Shown here: positions 15,211-25,884 of the stretch, piece by piece
How the letters are laid out: every line of letters starts with the position of its first letter
How positions within the stretch are numbered: the stretch's first letter is position 1
NCBI GenBank assembly: GCA_018350325.1
Contig: JAEVLN010000013.1
Span: 806,001-870,000 of the forward strand
Source of the DNA: Globodera rostochiensis
Lineage: Eukaryota > Nematoda > Chromadorea > Rhabditida > Heteroderidae
Direction: 5' to 3'
Length of the DNA: 64,000 bases
Program-made: the position numbers and the translations under genes
The notes under the pieces: model-generated
The model's input: only the letters and a program-made list of their open reading frames with translations
Database searches by the model: none
What the model was told of the DNA's origin: nothing

Positions 15211-16489
15211 ATGTTGCTTGGACCGATATTCATTTTGCTATATTTTGTTGCCATAAAAGGGTTAGGAAATGCCGCTCCGACTGAAAATTGTTCCATTTGT
15301 TTTTCAAGCCTATCAGAGACCGACGATTATGGCCCTCCGAAATCCTTAGCTTGCGCAGTTAGCATGAAAATGAAATAAATTTTACGACCTTAAACAACAT
15401 GTATTAAATAAAACCAATATTGTAAATATATTTTAGGATGTCTTCCATACCAAGTGTATTGATAAATGGTAAACTTTGAAAGTAAATAAACAAAAATATA
15501 AATTTAAATTCATTATTTAGCGAAATATTTTACTTTATTTTTTGTTTAAGGCTACAAACTAAAAGTGAATGTCCAGTCTGTCGAAAAGTAGTTTTGCCAA
15601 ATGAATTAGAAACAAACCCACACATTCACAATGGCGTTCAAGAGGTAGTTAAATTTAAATTTAATTACACAATGCCTTTACTTTTTTAGCATTGTGAATT
15701 TTTAATATTTTTAACTAAGCCTGTACGTCAAAACACTGGCGGCACAACAACTGGAGGAAGCCGACCTTTCAATGGTTTTTTAAAAACAGATAAAATTAAA
15801 ACAACGCTGCTTAATTTGTTTTATTATTATAAAGTATAAAAATTTTATTTAAAATGTTTGTAAATTTAAATGAAAATGCATTTAATTAAGCTTTTCCAAG
15901 TGAAAACGAAGAATGGGAACCACACGACGACTTGTTGTGGGAGCCACACGAATACTTGTTAAATGGTTTGGATTAAACTTTAAATATATATTTTTTAAAG
16001 TAATTAAACTTTTGATGTGCGTAGGTCACCAAAATAATTATACTCGTCAATTAAAATCAGAAAATTATATATTTATATATAAAATTTTATGTATTAATAA
16101 GTACACCATTTTCAGAACAATCTGGCCAGCAAACCCATGGGCAAAACGACCAGACTGCTAGCGCGGGTTAATTTTGCAAAAAAAATCACTAAAATAAACA
16201 TTTTTGAAAATATTAAAAGTTTTAGTCGATTTGGCCAAAAATATTGGCGTCACTACTGGTCGTGTTCTTGCTCGAGGTCTAACTATGTTGGGAAATTCGC
16301 TGAATGATTGGTTGGATGGAGATGAAAATTGTAATATTGATTTTTTTGAATTAAAATAAATAGAATTAATTTAATTTTTCTTTAAAATTTAAAATAAATT
16401 TGCTTTTAAATTGTATTTCCTAAATACATATTTCCTAAATATTATCCAATTATTGCTTTAATTTAGCGCAACATGGAAGAAGCTCATAA
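15211..16489 (+). CDS. Small secreted RING-type protein lacking the repeat domain (family member B)
   Basis: About 193 residues from exons 15211-15357, 15437-15468, 15551-15644, 15720-15774, 15891-15965, 16116-16166, 16226-16330, 16467-16489. The signal peptide (MLLGPIFILLYF to GNAAP) and first RING half are fused in one exon, so the repeat domain of its relatives is absent. RING residues read CSIC, LAC, then ADVFHTKC, then CPVC; the first His of the usual HSFH is Asp, which may weaken or alter the second zinc site. Exons 5 to 7 match the 3' part of gene A nearly exactly. The last exon carries an in-frame TAA where gene A has CAA, ending the tail early. The short, complete frame suggests a working compact member, though decay is possible. 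Confidence 0.65.
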
Positions 16490-17681
16490 ACTGTGGCGGG
16501 GCAATGCCGTCACATGGTAATATTTAATAGCAAAATTCGGGGTTTGAGGACAAAAACCCCGACTTAAAAATTCGGGGTTGGGATGTTAAAATATTGTTGA
16601 AGCTTCATGATCAGACAAGATTTTCCCAATATTTATAATGAAAATTTTTGAAAAAATCAGTTTTTGTTTTTAACAGAGGAGGGTAAATTTTGTTTTTTGT
16701 TTTTGAGAATGTTGTGTTTTATTCATTTTCGAAAGCCTAAAGAGAATTTCTAGGCTTATTTTTTGCTTTTTTAGATCGATCCTGCAGCTTTAGTGAAACA
16801 GAAATGATTTCATTTTTATGCCTTCAAATTGTAAAAGTATACATTTTTTGATTGTTGTGTTTCTCAAAAAACCAAAACAAATGCTGAAAAACTTCTGTCC
16901 GTTTATATTTATTTATTCACTCGTTTATTTAAAAAAAAAAAAGTAAATTGCCCATTAAAACGATTTCTTCAAGTAGACAAAGTGAAAAATTGTAATCAAA
17001 ATAATTTGCGCCAAAATAAGGGGAGGAGTGGATGGAATGAGGTAAGTGCTGGGTCGTTTCTTAAATTCCGCCACATATATTTTATGAAGTAATTTCATGC
17101 TTACTAATAGGGTTGGTCAGGGGTCCCGGTTTTCGGTTAGGCCGGTTTTGCGACCACCGGTTTCGGTTTTTGGCCGGCACCCGGTTAACCGAATACCGAA
17201 ACCGGTTTTTGGCAAACCATAGGGGGAACCCTTTTGATTCTCAAATTCGTAAATTTTGGACCAATTTTTTTAACTGTGAGTTGACAAATCAGAGCTCCTA
17301 ACACAAATTTTCTGAAAAAAGTACATCAACGCCAAAAAAAGATTTTGGGGTCCAAAAAAGTACATGAAAACTAAAACTTCGTTAAACTTCAAAAAATTTT
17401 CTCGGCGGTGGGCCTTCCCATTCCTAAAAAGCTACAAAAAGTTACCCTATTTTTAAATTTACGGGTGCAAATCTCTTTAACAAATTGAATAAAAAATTCA
17501 AAATTTTTACGGTTTTAATTCATGTTTCGTCCATCATAGATACTCACCGAAAGTGATAAAAAAAAAAATTTAACAGTAGGGGTTCGAACCGAACGACCAT
17601 CGATTCGTTCCCCACCTACGATTCATTCCCTTTGTAACGAAGTCGCTCTCGACTCTGGGCAAAAGTTATAGCCCCTCAAAG
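16490..17681. other. Non-coding, repeat-derived
   Basis: No gene is visible. At 17113-17215 there is a GCCGGTTTCGG/ACCGGTTTTTGG-rich tract seen again near 19070-19140 and 59430, probably pieces of one TE family. A GTTTCTTAAATTCCGCCAC word near 17060 is present inverted near 19410. Confidence 0.4.
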
Positions 17682-18603
17682 TAGGGTTCGGATAATCGGG
17701 TTGGGGCCGGGCGGGCTTTTTTCCGGGCAACCCGAAAGTGGCCGGGCGGGCTTTTCCGGGCGAATATTTTTGGGTTTTTCCTCCGGGCGGGCTTTGCCGG
17801 GCGGGCTTTTTTTGATTTTTTGTCCGGGCGGGCTTTGCCGGGCGAATATTATTGGGTTTTTCCTCCGGGCGGGCTTTGCCGGGCGAATACCGGGCTTTAG
17901 CCCGGATTTTGGAAAACATCCGAATACCGGGCGAATATTTTAAAAATTTTTTTGAAACAGCTTAAAAGTTAGAGATTGATCATTCCTGATCATGTACGAT
18001 ACAGACCGAGGATGTGTATCGTATCGTAATCGTAAATATCGTAATTTAGAGCCATATCGTATCGTATTTTCGCTAAAAATCACCCGTATCATAATTTTTG
18101 AGGCCTCAGATTCGGGAGGGGGGTCGGCGGTGCCGATAGGCGCCGCCGAGAAATTTTTGAATTTTTTACTCAATTTGTTAAGAGATTTTCATCCAAAATT
18201 TAAAAATATTGTACCTTTTTTTTGAAGTTTTTACGAATGCGAGGGCCCGGCGGTGCCGATAGGCGCCGCCGGGAAAATTTTTTTGATTTTTGATGACAAT
18301 TTGTAAAGAAAATTGGTTCAAAAATTACGAATTTTGCAAAACAAAGGGGTTCCCTACTTGCAAAAATGACAAAAAATATTCGGAAAATATTCGGTTTTTT
18401 GGGGCCGGGCGGGCTTTTTTCCGGGCAACCCGAAAGTGGCCGGGCGGGCTTTTCCGGGCGAATATTTTTGGGTTTTTCCTCCGGGCGGGCTTTGCCGGGC
18501 GAATACCGGGCTTTAGCCCGGATCGAATATTTCCTAGTCGGGCGCCCGCCCGGCCGAATGCCCGCCCGTTGCCCGCCCGACCCGGGCGCCCGTCCGAACC
18601 CTA
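17682..18603. mobile_element. hAT-like element, TAGGGTTCGG TIRs, perfect 8-bp TSD
   Basis: The 922-bp element begins TAGGGTTCGGA and ends TCCGAACCCTA, with the exact direct repeat CCTCAAAG at 17674-17681 and 18604-18611. The interior has two direct copies (about 17704-17900 and 18402-18530) of a GGGCCGGGCGGGC-rich block. Between them lies a two-hairpin repeat module (18126 and 18249), apparently nested. No transposase. Frames read across the GC-rich blocks are by-products of the repeat. Confidence 0.8.
18126..18270 (+). repeat. Two-hairpin repeat module, copy 2
   Basis: Hairpins start at 18126 and 18249, 123 nt apart as in copy 1. Stem GGCGGTGCC/GGCGCCGCC with a GATA loop in both. A G-run precedes the first, and AATTGGTTCAAAAATTACGA follows the second, as in the other copies. 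Confidence 0.7.
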
Positions 18604-18611
18604 CCTCAAAG

Positions 18612-21316
18612 TGACAACCCAGGAGGGACCCTTTTCGTCATGTGAAAATGTTTTTTATTTTAAAATTGTCTATAAATATGTATGTTATTTAATAATTATT
18701 ATAAAAAAGAAAGGTCCTCCTTAATTGCCAAATTCCAAAAATTTTAATTACTTTTTCTAACTTAATTTATTCTTTTTAAATGTACTCTACTAAGAACAAA
18801 AAAAAAAAAATCAAATTTGACACGAATTTGTCAATAACAATTGAGAATTTAAGAGCGGGTTTTGAAAATGCTTCCTAATTCAAAAATCCCATCCTTAGGG
18901 GTGTAAAATCCGAAATTTTACTCAAATTCCGAAATCCGAAACAGCCAAAAAAATCCGAAATTTCCGAAACCCAAAAATCCGAAATTTTGCCCATCCCTGT
19001 TACAGACCCCACCACTTACCATTTAAAAATTCCATCATTAGGGGTGTAATTTTTCATTTTACAACCGAACCCGGAAAACCGGGGGTCCCGGTTTTTGGTT
19101 AGGCCGGTTTTACGACCCCCGGTTTTTGGTTTCGGTTTTTACCGAAAACGCAAACTTACCAGCAAAATAAACTATAAAAATATAAAAAGAAATAAAACAA
19201 ACAAAAAAAAACTAGTTAAAAAACAATTAATTATATTCATAAAGACAGCTGCAAAAGCTTTTGTCGTTTGTTTATGTAAAAATCATGACTATGGCCTAGT
19301 CGAGCAATTATATGGATATAGGTAGGCAATAATTAAATAGGTATTTATAAAAATTTTATAGTGAATAACAATTTTTTTAATAGTGCTAAGCATGAAATTA
19401 CTTAATATATATGTGGCGGATTTAAGAAACGCTCTGACGGATTTAAGAAACGCCCATGGGTAGCAAAATTTAAGAAACGATCTAGCACCTCCGGCGACGC
19501 CTACGAGAAATATTTCGATAAAGAAGCTCTTGAAGAAAGGATATTTTTGATTCTTGAGCCAAATCTTTAATTTTTCTGAAATCAATTTGGTCAAAAAAAT
19601 GATCCAAATTTACCAGATTAGAGTTTCACGAAGCATCAGGTATTTTGAGCTTTGAGCAGCTTGCTTTGAAAAAATGTTGCTTCGGTTTGAGCTTCGACTT
19701 CGGGCAGTGGAGCCGAACTTTGCCCGTCTCAGGTTGGGTCCCCCAGTCGGTCCGATTTTCCGGTCTGAATGGGAATATTTGATGAAGTAAGCGTATGAAT
19801 TTGGGAAAAGCTGGACCCTAAGCAGTAATTGTGCAATTTAATATTAAATTTATTGCAAATTTATGATTATTTTTTTATTGATTATTTTTGTTATTATAGT
19901 CATATTTGACTAGTTGAATGCCGCTTCCCGAAATGTTTTTTTAAATATCTTAAAGTGTTTTTTCTAAAATTTAGAGAATAACAAGTTAATTTTTAATAAT
20001 TAATAAAAATGGAGTTAAATTTTGTCTTTATTGAGTAAAGGTGTACTGAAACAACTTGGTAAAAAAATCAGTGCCAAAAGCCGTTTGTTAAATTTTGTGC
20101 TTGTCATGGCTTTAGGATACCAGGAAAAAAATTCGGCCTAATTATACGGCAAAGCTAGCTGCATTTGTGCACAAACACTTTGGACTAATAGGCAAAAAAA
20201 ACGATGTTAAAAAATCGTAACCCAAAAATAAAGTCATCTTTCGTTTTTGAGAAACTGTTGTTGTTTCATGTCGATTTCGATTATGGCGAAGAATAAATTT
20301 TGCTCTCAGAAACAAAACCTTGAAGCGTGATGCATAAAAACAATGGGTTTATGTAGATTTTCAATTTGGTGGATTTTTAAAGTTGAATATATTAGTCTCA
20401 TTTTGTGGCTTTTTGTAGTTTGATGAGGTTTTAAGGCTTTTAGGAAATGTTGTTTAATTTTTGATTAATTTATACACCGGCACCGGTATATCCATCCCGC
20501 TTAATCCATTTTATTCCATCAATTTAACATTTTCAATGACTTTAAAGCAAACATTTCTCGATTCTTAAGCCAACAGCGATTAATTAGAGTTTTTATTTAT
20601 AGAGATCGGACAGCACAGAATTCAGGACAGGATTTTCCGGACTACTGGCCCGGAATCCCGGTATGTTTGTCGAAGCACCGGGATCAGGATATCTTAAAAA
20701 CCATGATTTTGATCCTGGTAATTTCCAAATCATAATCCTGATCCAGGAATTTTTAAAAATCCGGTCTTTAATTATTTATACCATTATTGAAAACAGAAAA
20801 AAGTATGAACCCTCGCGCCTCCACTTTCTGTTTGCACTATGCTTTCGACACTTCATCTTAGCCGTTCTCAATTTCCTGCTTACTGCGGTTTTTACTGCGA
20901 AAAAAGGGACCCAAACTGAACTGCTCGATTTATAAGCACGAGTCAAGGCAAATGTTCTGATTCGTTGTGTAGCATTTTGGAATGACGGAACACGCTTACC
21001 GTCAACAACAACGTAACGTTTTCTCGAAAGTAAAAACTACAAAAATTTAAAACAAAAATAAACTACAACATTCTCCAGAAATGCGCGTGACCATGTGCCC
21101 TTAGTGCTGCCCAAAAATATATGGGCAAATCGATTAAATGGCAATTCATGTGGCATTCATTTTGATTTTGCCATACAAGCATTAATAAAAAATCACAATC
21201 TAAATATGTTAATATAGTAGTTACTTTGTCGAAATGCTTAAATTTTAAATCCTCCGGGTTAATTCATTATTTTTGTCAACTTTGAAAAAAATATCTTTCA
21301 TAAATATTCATTTTAG
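18612..21316. other. Repeat-derived DNA, no gene recognised
   Basis: Contains CCGAAATCCGAAA-type remnants (18900-19010, ending CCCATCCCTG), a CCCGGTTTTTGG tract (19070-19140), a GCTTCGAGCTT tract (19630-19740), and an inverted pair of CCGGGATCAGGAT-like words at 20640-20760. Frames here show no domain, signal peptide or splice structure that I trust. Confidence 0.4.
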
Positions 21317-24300
21317 ATGTTGTTTAAAGCGTTATTCATTTTGCTATGTTTTATCGTTATGTTTGGCTGTTTAGATGCCGGTCCATGTATATTATTTAAA
21401 TATTAATAACTTAATATTTATTTTAATTAAAAAAGTTCTAAAAAAATTAATGTTTTATATTACAAAATGACTATATATTTTAAAATAGTGTGGGGTAAAA
21501 AACGCTCTTCATCTTCATCATCAACAAAAAAATCATCATCATTGTCATCAAATGATCAGGCTGGGTCAAATCGTTCAGCTAAGCCTTCAGCTAATGCAAA
21601 CAGTCGAGATGAACAACAACGTAAAACCAAAAGTAATCAAGTTGTGATACATTAGAATCGTTTAACTGAACGTTCAGCAAATCAATCAATGAAAGGTCAA
21701 CAATGTACCATTTGTCTGGGACACCTTCCAATAGGCGCCAGCAAGAAAAAACTGAAACTACCGAACTGCACGGTTAAACATTAAAAAATGAATCTTTCAC
21801 ATTATTTTTTATATTCATATTTACAAAAAACTAATAAAATATACATAATATAATTATTGTTTATTTTAGCATGAGTTTCACAGAGGCTGTATTAACACAT
21901 GGTAAAATTTTTCAAATAATAAAATGTATTTAAAATAAAGAACACTATATTATTTTTGAATATTTAAATATTTAATCACATTTTATGCAATACTTTGTTA
22001 AGGCTAGAAAACCATAATACTTGTCCAGTTTGCCGAGAACCAGCTACGAAAGAATTACCTCCAGGACGAACTGCTCCCAACAATGAAAATGAACAGCAGA
22101 CTGTTAGTTTGTCTTTACTTGTATTACCCAATGCCAAACTAAAATGTTATTTTGACATTTTTAATTAATAAAAAAAAAAATAAAGACTCAACATCAACAC
22201 ACTATTACTGGTGAAACACAGACATTTCCTCAGCTTCCATGGCAGAATGGTTCGTTTAAAAAAATAAAAGTATTCAATTCAATTATTTAAACATTTATAA
22301 ATCAAAAAAAAATGAAGAAAATTTTTTAAGCTCCTTCGAGCGAAAATGGAGGCTGGGAGTCATACCAACACTTGCTAAATGGTTGTTTAAAAATATAAAT
22401 TTTGTGTCAAGTTAAAAAAATATTAGTATTTAAATATAATAATCAAATAACAATCGAAATAGTTAATAAATAGTGGCGAAAAAGTGCCAAAATAGTGGTC
22501 AAAATCCGGGTTCATGACGAAAAGCCATTTTTGCCATTTCGTTACTATTTTAGTGACGAAAACCGCGAAATAGATTTTTTTAGTGACGTTAAAACGACGA
22601 AATTTTTTACTAAAAACAATGTTTTGTGCATAACTCGCCAAAAACAAAGCTGCAGAAAAATTAGTTAAATAACTTAAAATCCTATCCCTACCTAATAACT
22701 AGAGTCCGGACCCAAAAAGTTTTTACTTATTTTGATTTTATTTTTTAATTCAAAAAAGAAAAAATTATAAAACTTTTCTTTTTCCCAAAACAAGGACCCC
22801 CTAAAAGATTAGAAAAAAAATCTTTCCCAATAATCACAGGGTAAATTTTTCATTTTTAATGCATTAGAAATTTTTAAAAATTCCGAAAACGCGAAAAAAT
22901 GGCGATGGATCTATTCTCAAAAAGACCGAAATATAATGATTCAAATTTTTCGAAATGAATACGTTTTTTGGGCTTTCATGTTAATTTGGTTCTATTAATA
23001 ACTCATAATGGTTTTTATTTTAAAAAAGTATCTTTTTATAATTTAAAGCCAGTCAAAAAATCTGAGAATTTAGATCAGCGCAATAATGAACACGGCCAAA
23101 GTTATAATGGAGGTTGTTTTGCGGATTAAATTTTTTTTTTAATTCTTTAAAATTTAAAAATATAAATTAGGCATTTCACTTAATGTTTGGGAAGAACATA
23201 ATCTTCATGAGCTAAATTCTGGCAAGCAAAACCAGAGACTGCATATAATAAAATAATATTATTATAAAGAAATTTAGGACCACAACATTATTGGGATCAA
23301 GCCCAAAACCAGATGCCATCTAATGAACAACACCATCAAGAGTATGGCCAGCAAAATCAGGGGCGGTTTAACGATAACTATAACGCCGGTTGGTAAATCA
23401 TCAACAATAATAATAATCATTTATTGAATTTAAATATTAAATATAAAAAGTTTAAGCCGATTTGGCACTTGATACCGTCGGCTTAATTACTAATCGTATT
23501 GGACGAGTTCTAACTGCGGCGGGAAATTCTGTCAATAATTACTTATATGGAACACAAGATTGTATGGAATAATTTATTTAATATTTAAAATATTATTTAA
23601 TTCAAATTAAAAAATATTTTTAAATTTAAATTGTTGAAGTTAGTTTAAAAATAATTGATTAAAGCAATTTAGCTGAACAAATGTACACATCGCAATCTGT
23701 TTATGACAATCCACTTTATCATGGTACGATTACAGAAGTATACATTCTTTTGTTCCCAGCTAATTGGAATTGTTTTTATTGATTTTTAATTAGCAAATTG
23801 ATTTTTTCAAATTTTTTTTCTTTATTTTTTAATTCGTCGCAGGCTTATTTTGATCAAATTTTAATTAAAATTTTCATAACACAACATTTTGTTCGATTGC
23901 TGCACACAAAAAACAAAAATATAAATTTTTTAATCATTAATACAAAAAATCATAATTTTGGTATTTTTTATAATTTGTGTATTTATATTAAATATAAATA
24001 TACATCAAGCAAAAATCATTTGACTTATTTCGAAATTTAGATCATCATCATATGGGCACATCTTATGACAATCCATTTTATGATGGTAACATTTTACTTT
24101 TTCAAACAATCAAGTTTTTAAATCTGTTAAATTATCATTTTTTGTTTCAAACATTTTTTTATTCGCAAAAAAAGTTCACTTTTTTGTTACATAAAAAAGA
24201 AGGACAACTAATTAGAGCATAGACATAAAATAAAAAATAATAATATTATAAAAATATTTTAGCTGGACCTTCCCTAACTACAGGACCTTATGGTCAACGT

Positions 24301-24566
24301 AAGTATCGGGTTCAAAAACCGTTCTAAACAAAATATTCGTGTTTCTCGACACAAATCACTTTTAAAAAGTGCAATTTGGGTAGGGGATTGCATAATGGAA
24401 AAGTACAAAATTGTGTTAAATAATATAGCAATTAAAAATATTTGAAGCGGCTCACGGACAAGGCATGCATATGCGAGACCCTTATGGACACATGGATACT
24501 GTACATGCACCTCATTGCCCTCAACATCATGCACCTTATTGCCCTCACCATCATCCAATGAATTAG
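21317..24566 (+). pseudogene. Secreted RING-H2 family member D with in-frame stop before the RING
   Basis: Exons match family order: 21317-21386 (signal peptide MLFKALFILLCF), 21489-21772 (Ser/Arg repeat region then CTIC...PNC), 21870-21901 (HEFHRGC), 22003-22102 (CPVC), 22186-22249, 22331-22381, 23074-23112, 23171-23221, 23278-23388, 23457-23561, 23673-23723, 24041-24085, 24263-24298, 24448-24566. All RING metal residues are kept and all phases close. However exon 2 has TAG at 21653-21655 where the 40.5-kb relative has GAG (IAENR versus IH-stop-NR). The tail is the longest of the family, Gln/Asn/His/Tyr-rich, with SVYDNPLYH and TSYDNPFYD exons and a His/Cys-rich end (APYCPHHHP). The exon ending at 23221 would need a GC donor. 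It is either a recent pseudogene, a truncated secreted peptide, or spliced around the stop. Confidence 0.65.
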
Positions 24567-24800
24567 GGCATATATTGTTTGTAAATATATATATTTCTTA
24601 ATTTTTTTATTTAACTATTTAAACCTTTTCCGATAGTAATTAAATTTTAATAAGTTTCTAAATAAAAAATATTAATTGTTATAGTTGTTAATTGAAAAAA
24701 TTGATACCTGTTTTAGATGATTTTTGGTGAATCGTCGAAGTGATGCAACAGAAAATTGATGGTTTTGGTTTTTTTAAATTCGATTAAACTTTATTGGTAA
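24567..24800. other. Intergenic
   Basis: Short AT-rich gap between the family D tail and the foldback element. It likely holds the 3' UTR of that gene; nothing else seen. Confidence 0.4.
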
Positions 24801-25429
24801 GGATCATACGGCGCAGACTCAAAAGCGAACGAAATATGTATCAATCGACTCCATTCTAAGCCTAACGCACGAATCTGTAAAAAATTTTTTGCGGAATCCA
24901 CATTGAAGCAAGTTATGAGCCCGGGACTGAAGTGTCTTTTGACTGGAGACTTAGTTGTCCACTGATTAAAAAATGGGCAAAATCTCTCAACATTTAGTAT
25001 TATTCGAAAGCTCTCGACGAGGCAAATCGATCTAGATATGACGGGACACGATCAGACGCCATTTGGATGCCGGCCGACTGAGTTCCAGTTACCATTCGGC
25101 CAATCGCCTGTGTGTTTCTTAATGGTACTGAAATGTCTTTTCCGCTGAGACTCAGTCGGCCGGCATCCAAATGGCGTCTAATCGTGTCCCTCATATCTAG
25201 ATCGATTTGTCTCGTCGAGAGCTTTCGGATACTAAATTTTGAGTGATTTTGCCCATTTTTTAATCAGTGGACAACTAAGTCCCCAGACAAAAGACACTTC
25301 AGTCATGGGCTCATAACTTGCTTCAATGTGGTATCCGCAAAAAATTTTTTAGGGATTCGTGCGTTAGGCTTAGAATGGAGTCGATTTGATATATATTTCG
25401 TTCACTTTTGAGTCTGCGCCGTATGATCC
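24801..25429. mobile_element. Large foldback element (about 290-bp arms)
   Basis: The two halves are nearly complete inverted copies. GGATCATACGGCGCAGACTC opens the left arm and its reverse complement closes the right arm at 25429. Matching internal words include GTCGGCCGGCATCC and TGGACAACTAAGT. The centre is a short spacer near 25110. I cannot find a clear target duplication. A single related end (CCGATGATCCATATTTCCA) occurs near 51816, inside the CoA-transferase gene. The small minus-strand frame over the arm is not credible as a gene. Confidence 0.75.
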
Positions 25430-25829
25430 ATATTTCCACTTTATTTCATGGTGATGTAAAACATTAGTAGCTTAGAATAAATTTGCAAATTTTATTTTAA
25501 TCCTAAATAGTTGCTATAAAATTAGTGTTTATTATTTATATTTTTTTTAATAACATTTTGTTGCTACCCCAAAAAGTGTCAAAATATTGATTAAAAAATG
25601 TGCAGATGTACCGAGAATTGACCCCGAGACTGGAGACCCAAAAAGCAGAAAACTTTTCTAGGGTTTCGGCTCTATTTAGAATTTAAAAATGCTCCTTATT
25701 TTCTCGCTATTTTTTGACACCAACTTTATTTGGTGAATTTTATAATGTTGAATGAATTTACAAAAAGTTTCTGAATTAGGTAGCTTAAATATTTTAAAAA
25801 TCTGAAATATTTTTAAAAATTTGTAGAAA

Positions 25830-25869
25830 CTAGCGGTTTAGGTGCGCCTAACGGCGCACCAACCGCTAG
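25830..25869. repeat. 40-nt palindrome, copy 1
   Basis: A near-perfect hairpin: CTAGCGGTT, a 2-nt bulge, GGTGCGCC, loop TAAC, GGCGCACC, AACCGCTAG. It sits at the left edge of the pyrimidine-rich satellite. An identical copy followed by the same AAGTACG is at 32304-32343. Confidence 0.8.
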
Positions 25870-25884
25870 AAGTACGGATATGTT

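Noticed and set aside
17060..19430. A single element bounded by inverted GTTTCTTAAATTCCGCCAC words.
   Set aside because: The two words are inverted and 2.3 kb apart, but I found no matching flanks or target duplication, and other elements lie inside.
23562..23578. ATGGAATAA as the true C-terminus of the ADLALD-type exon (also at 12868 and 42582).
   Set aside because: GTATGG before it is a good donor, the copy at 16331 diverges right after GTA, and splicing joins a conserved downstream exon in phase.
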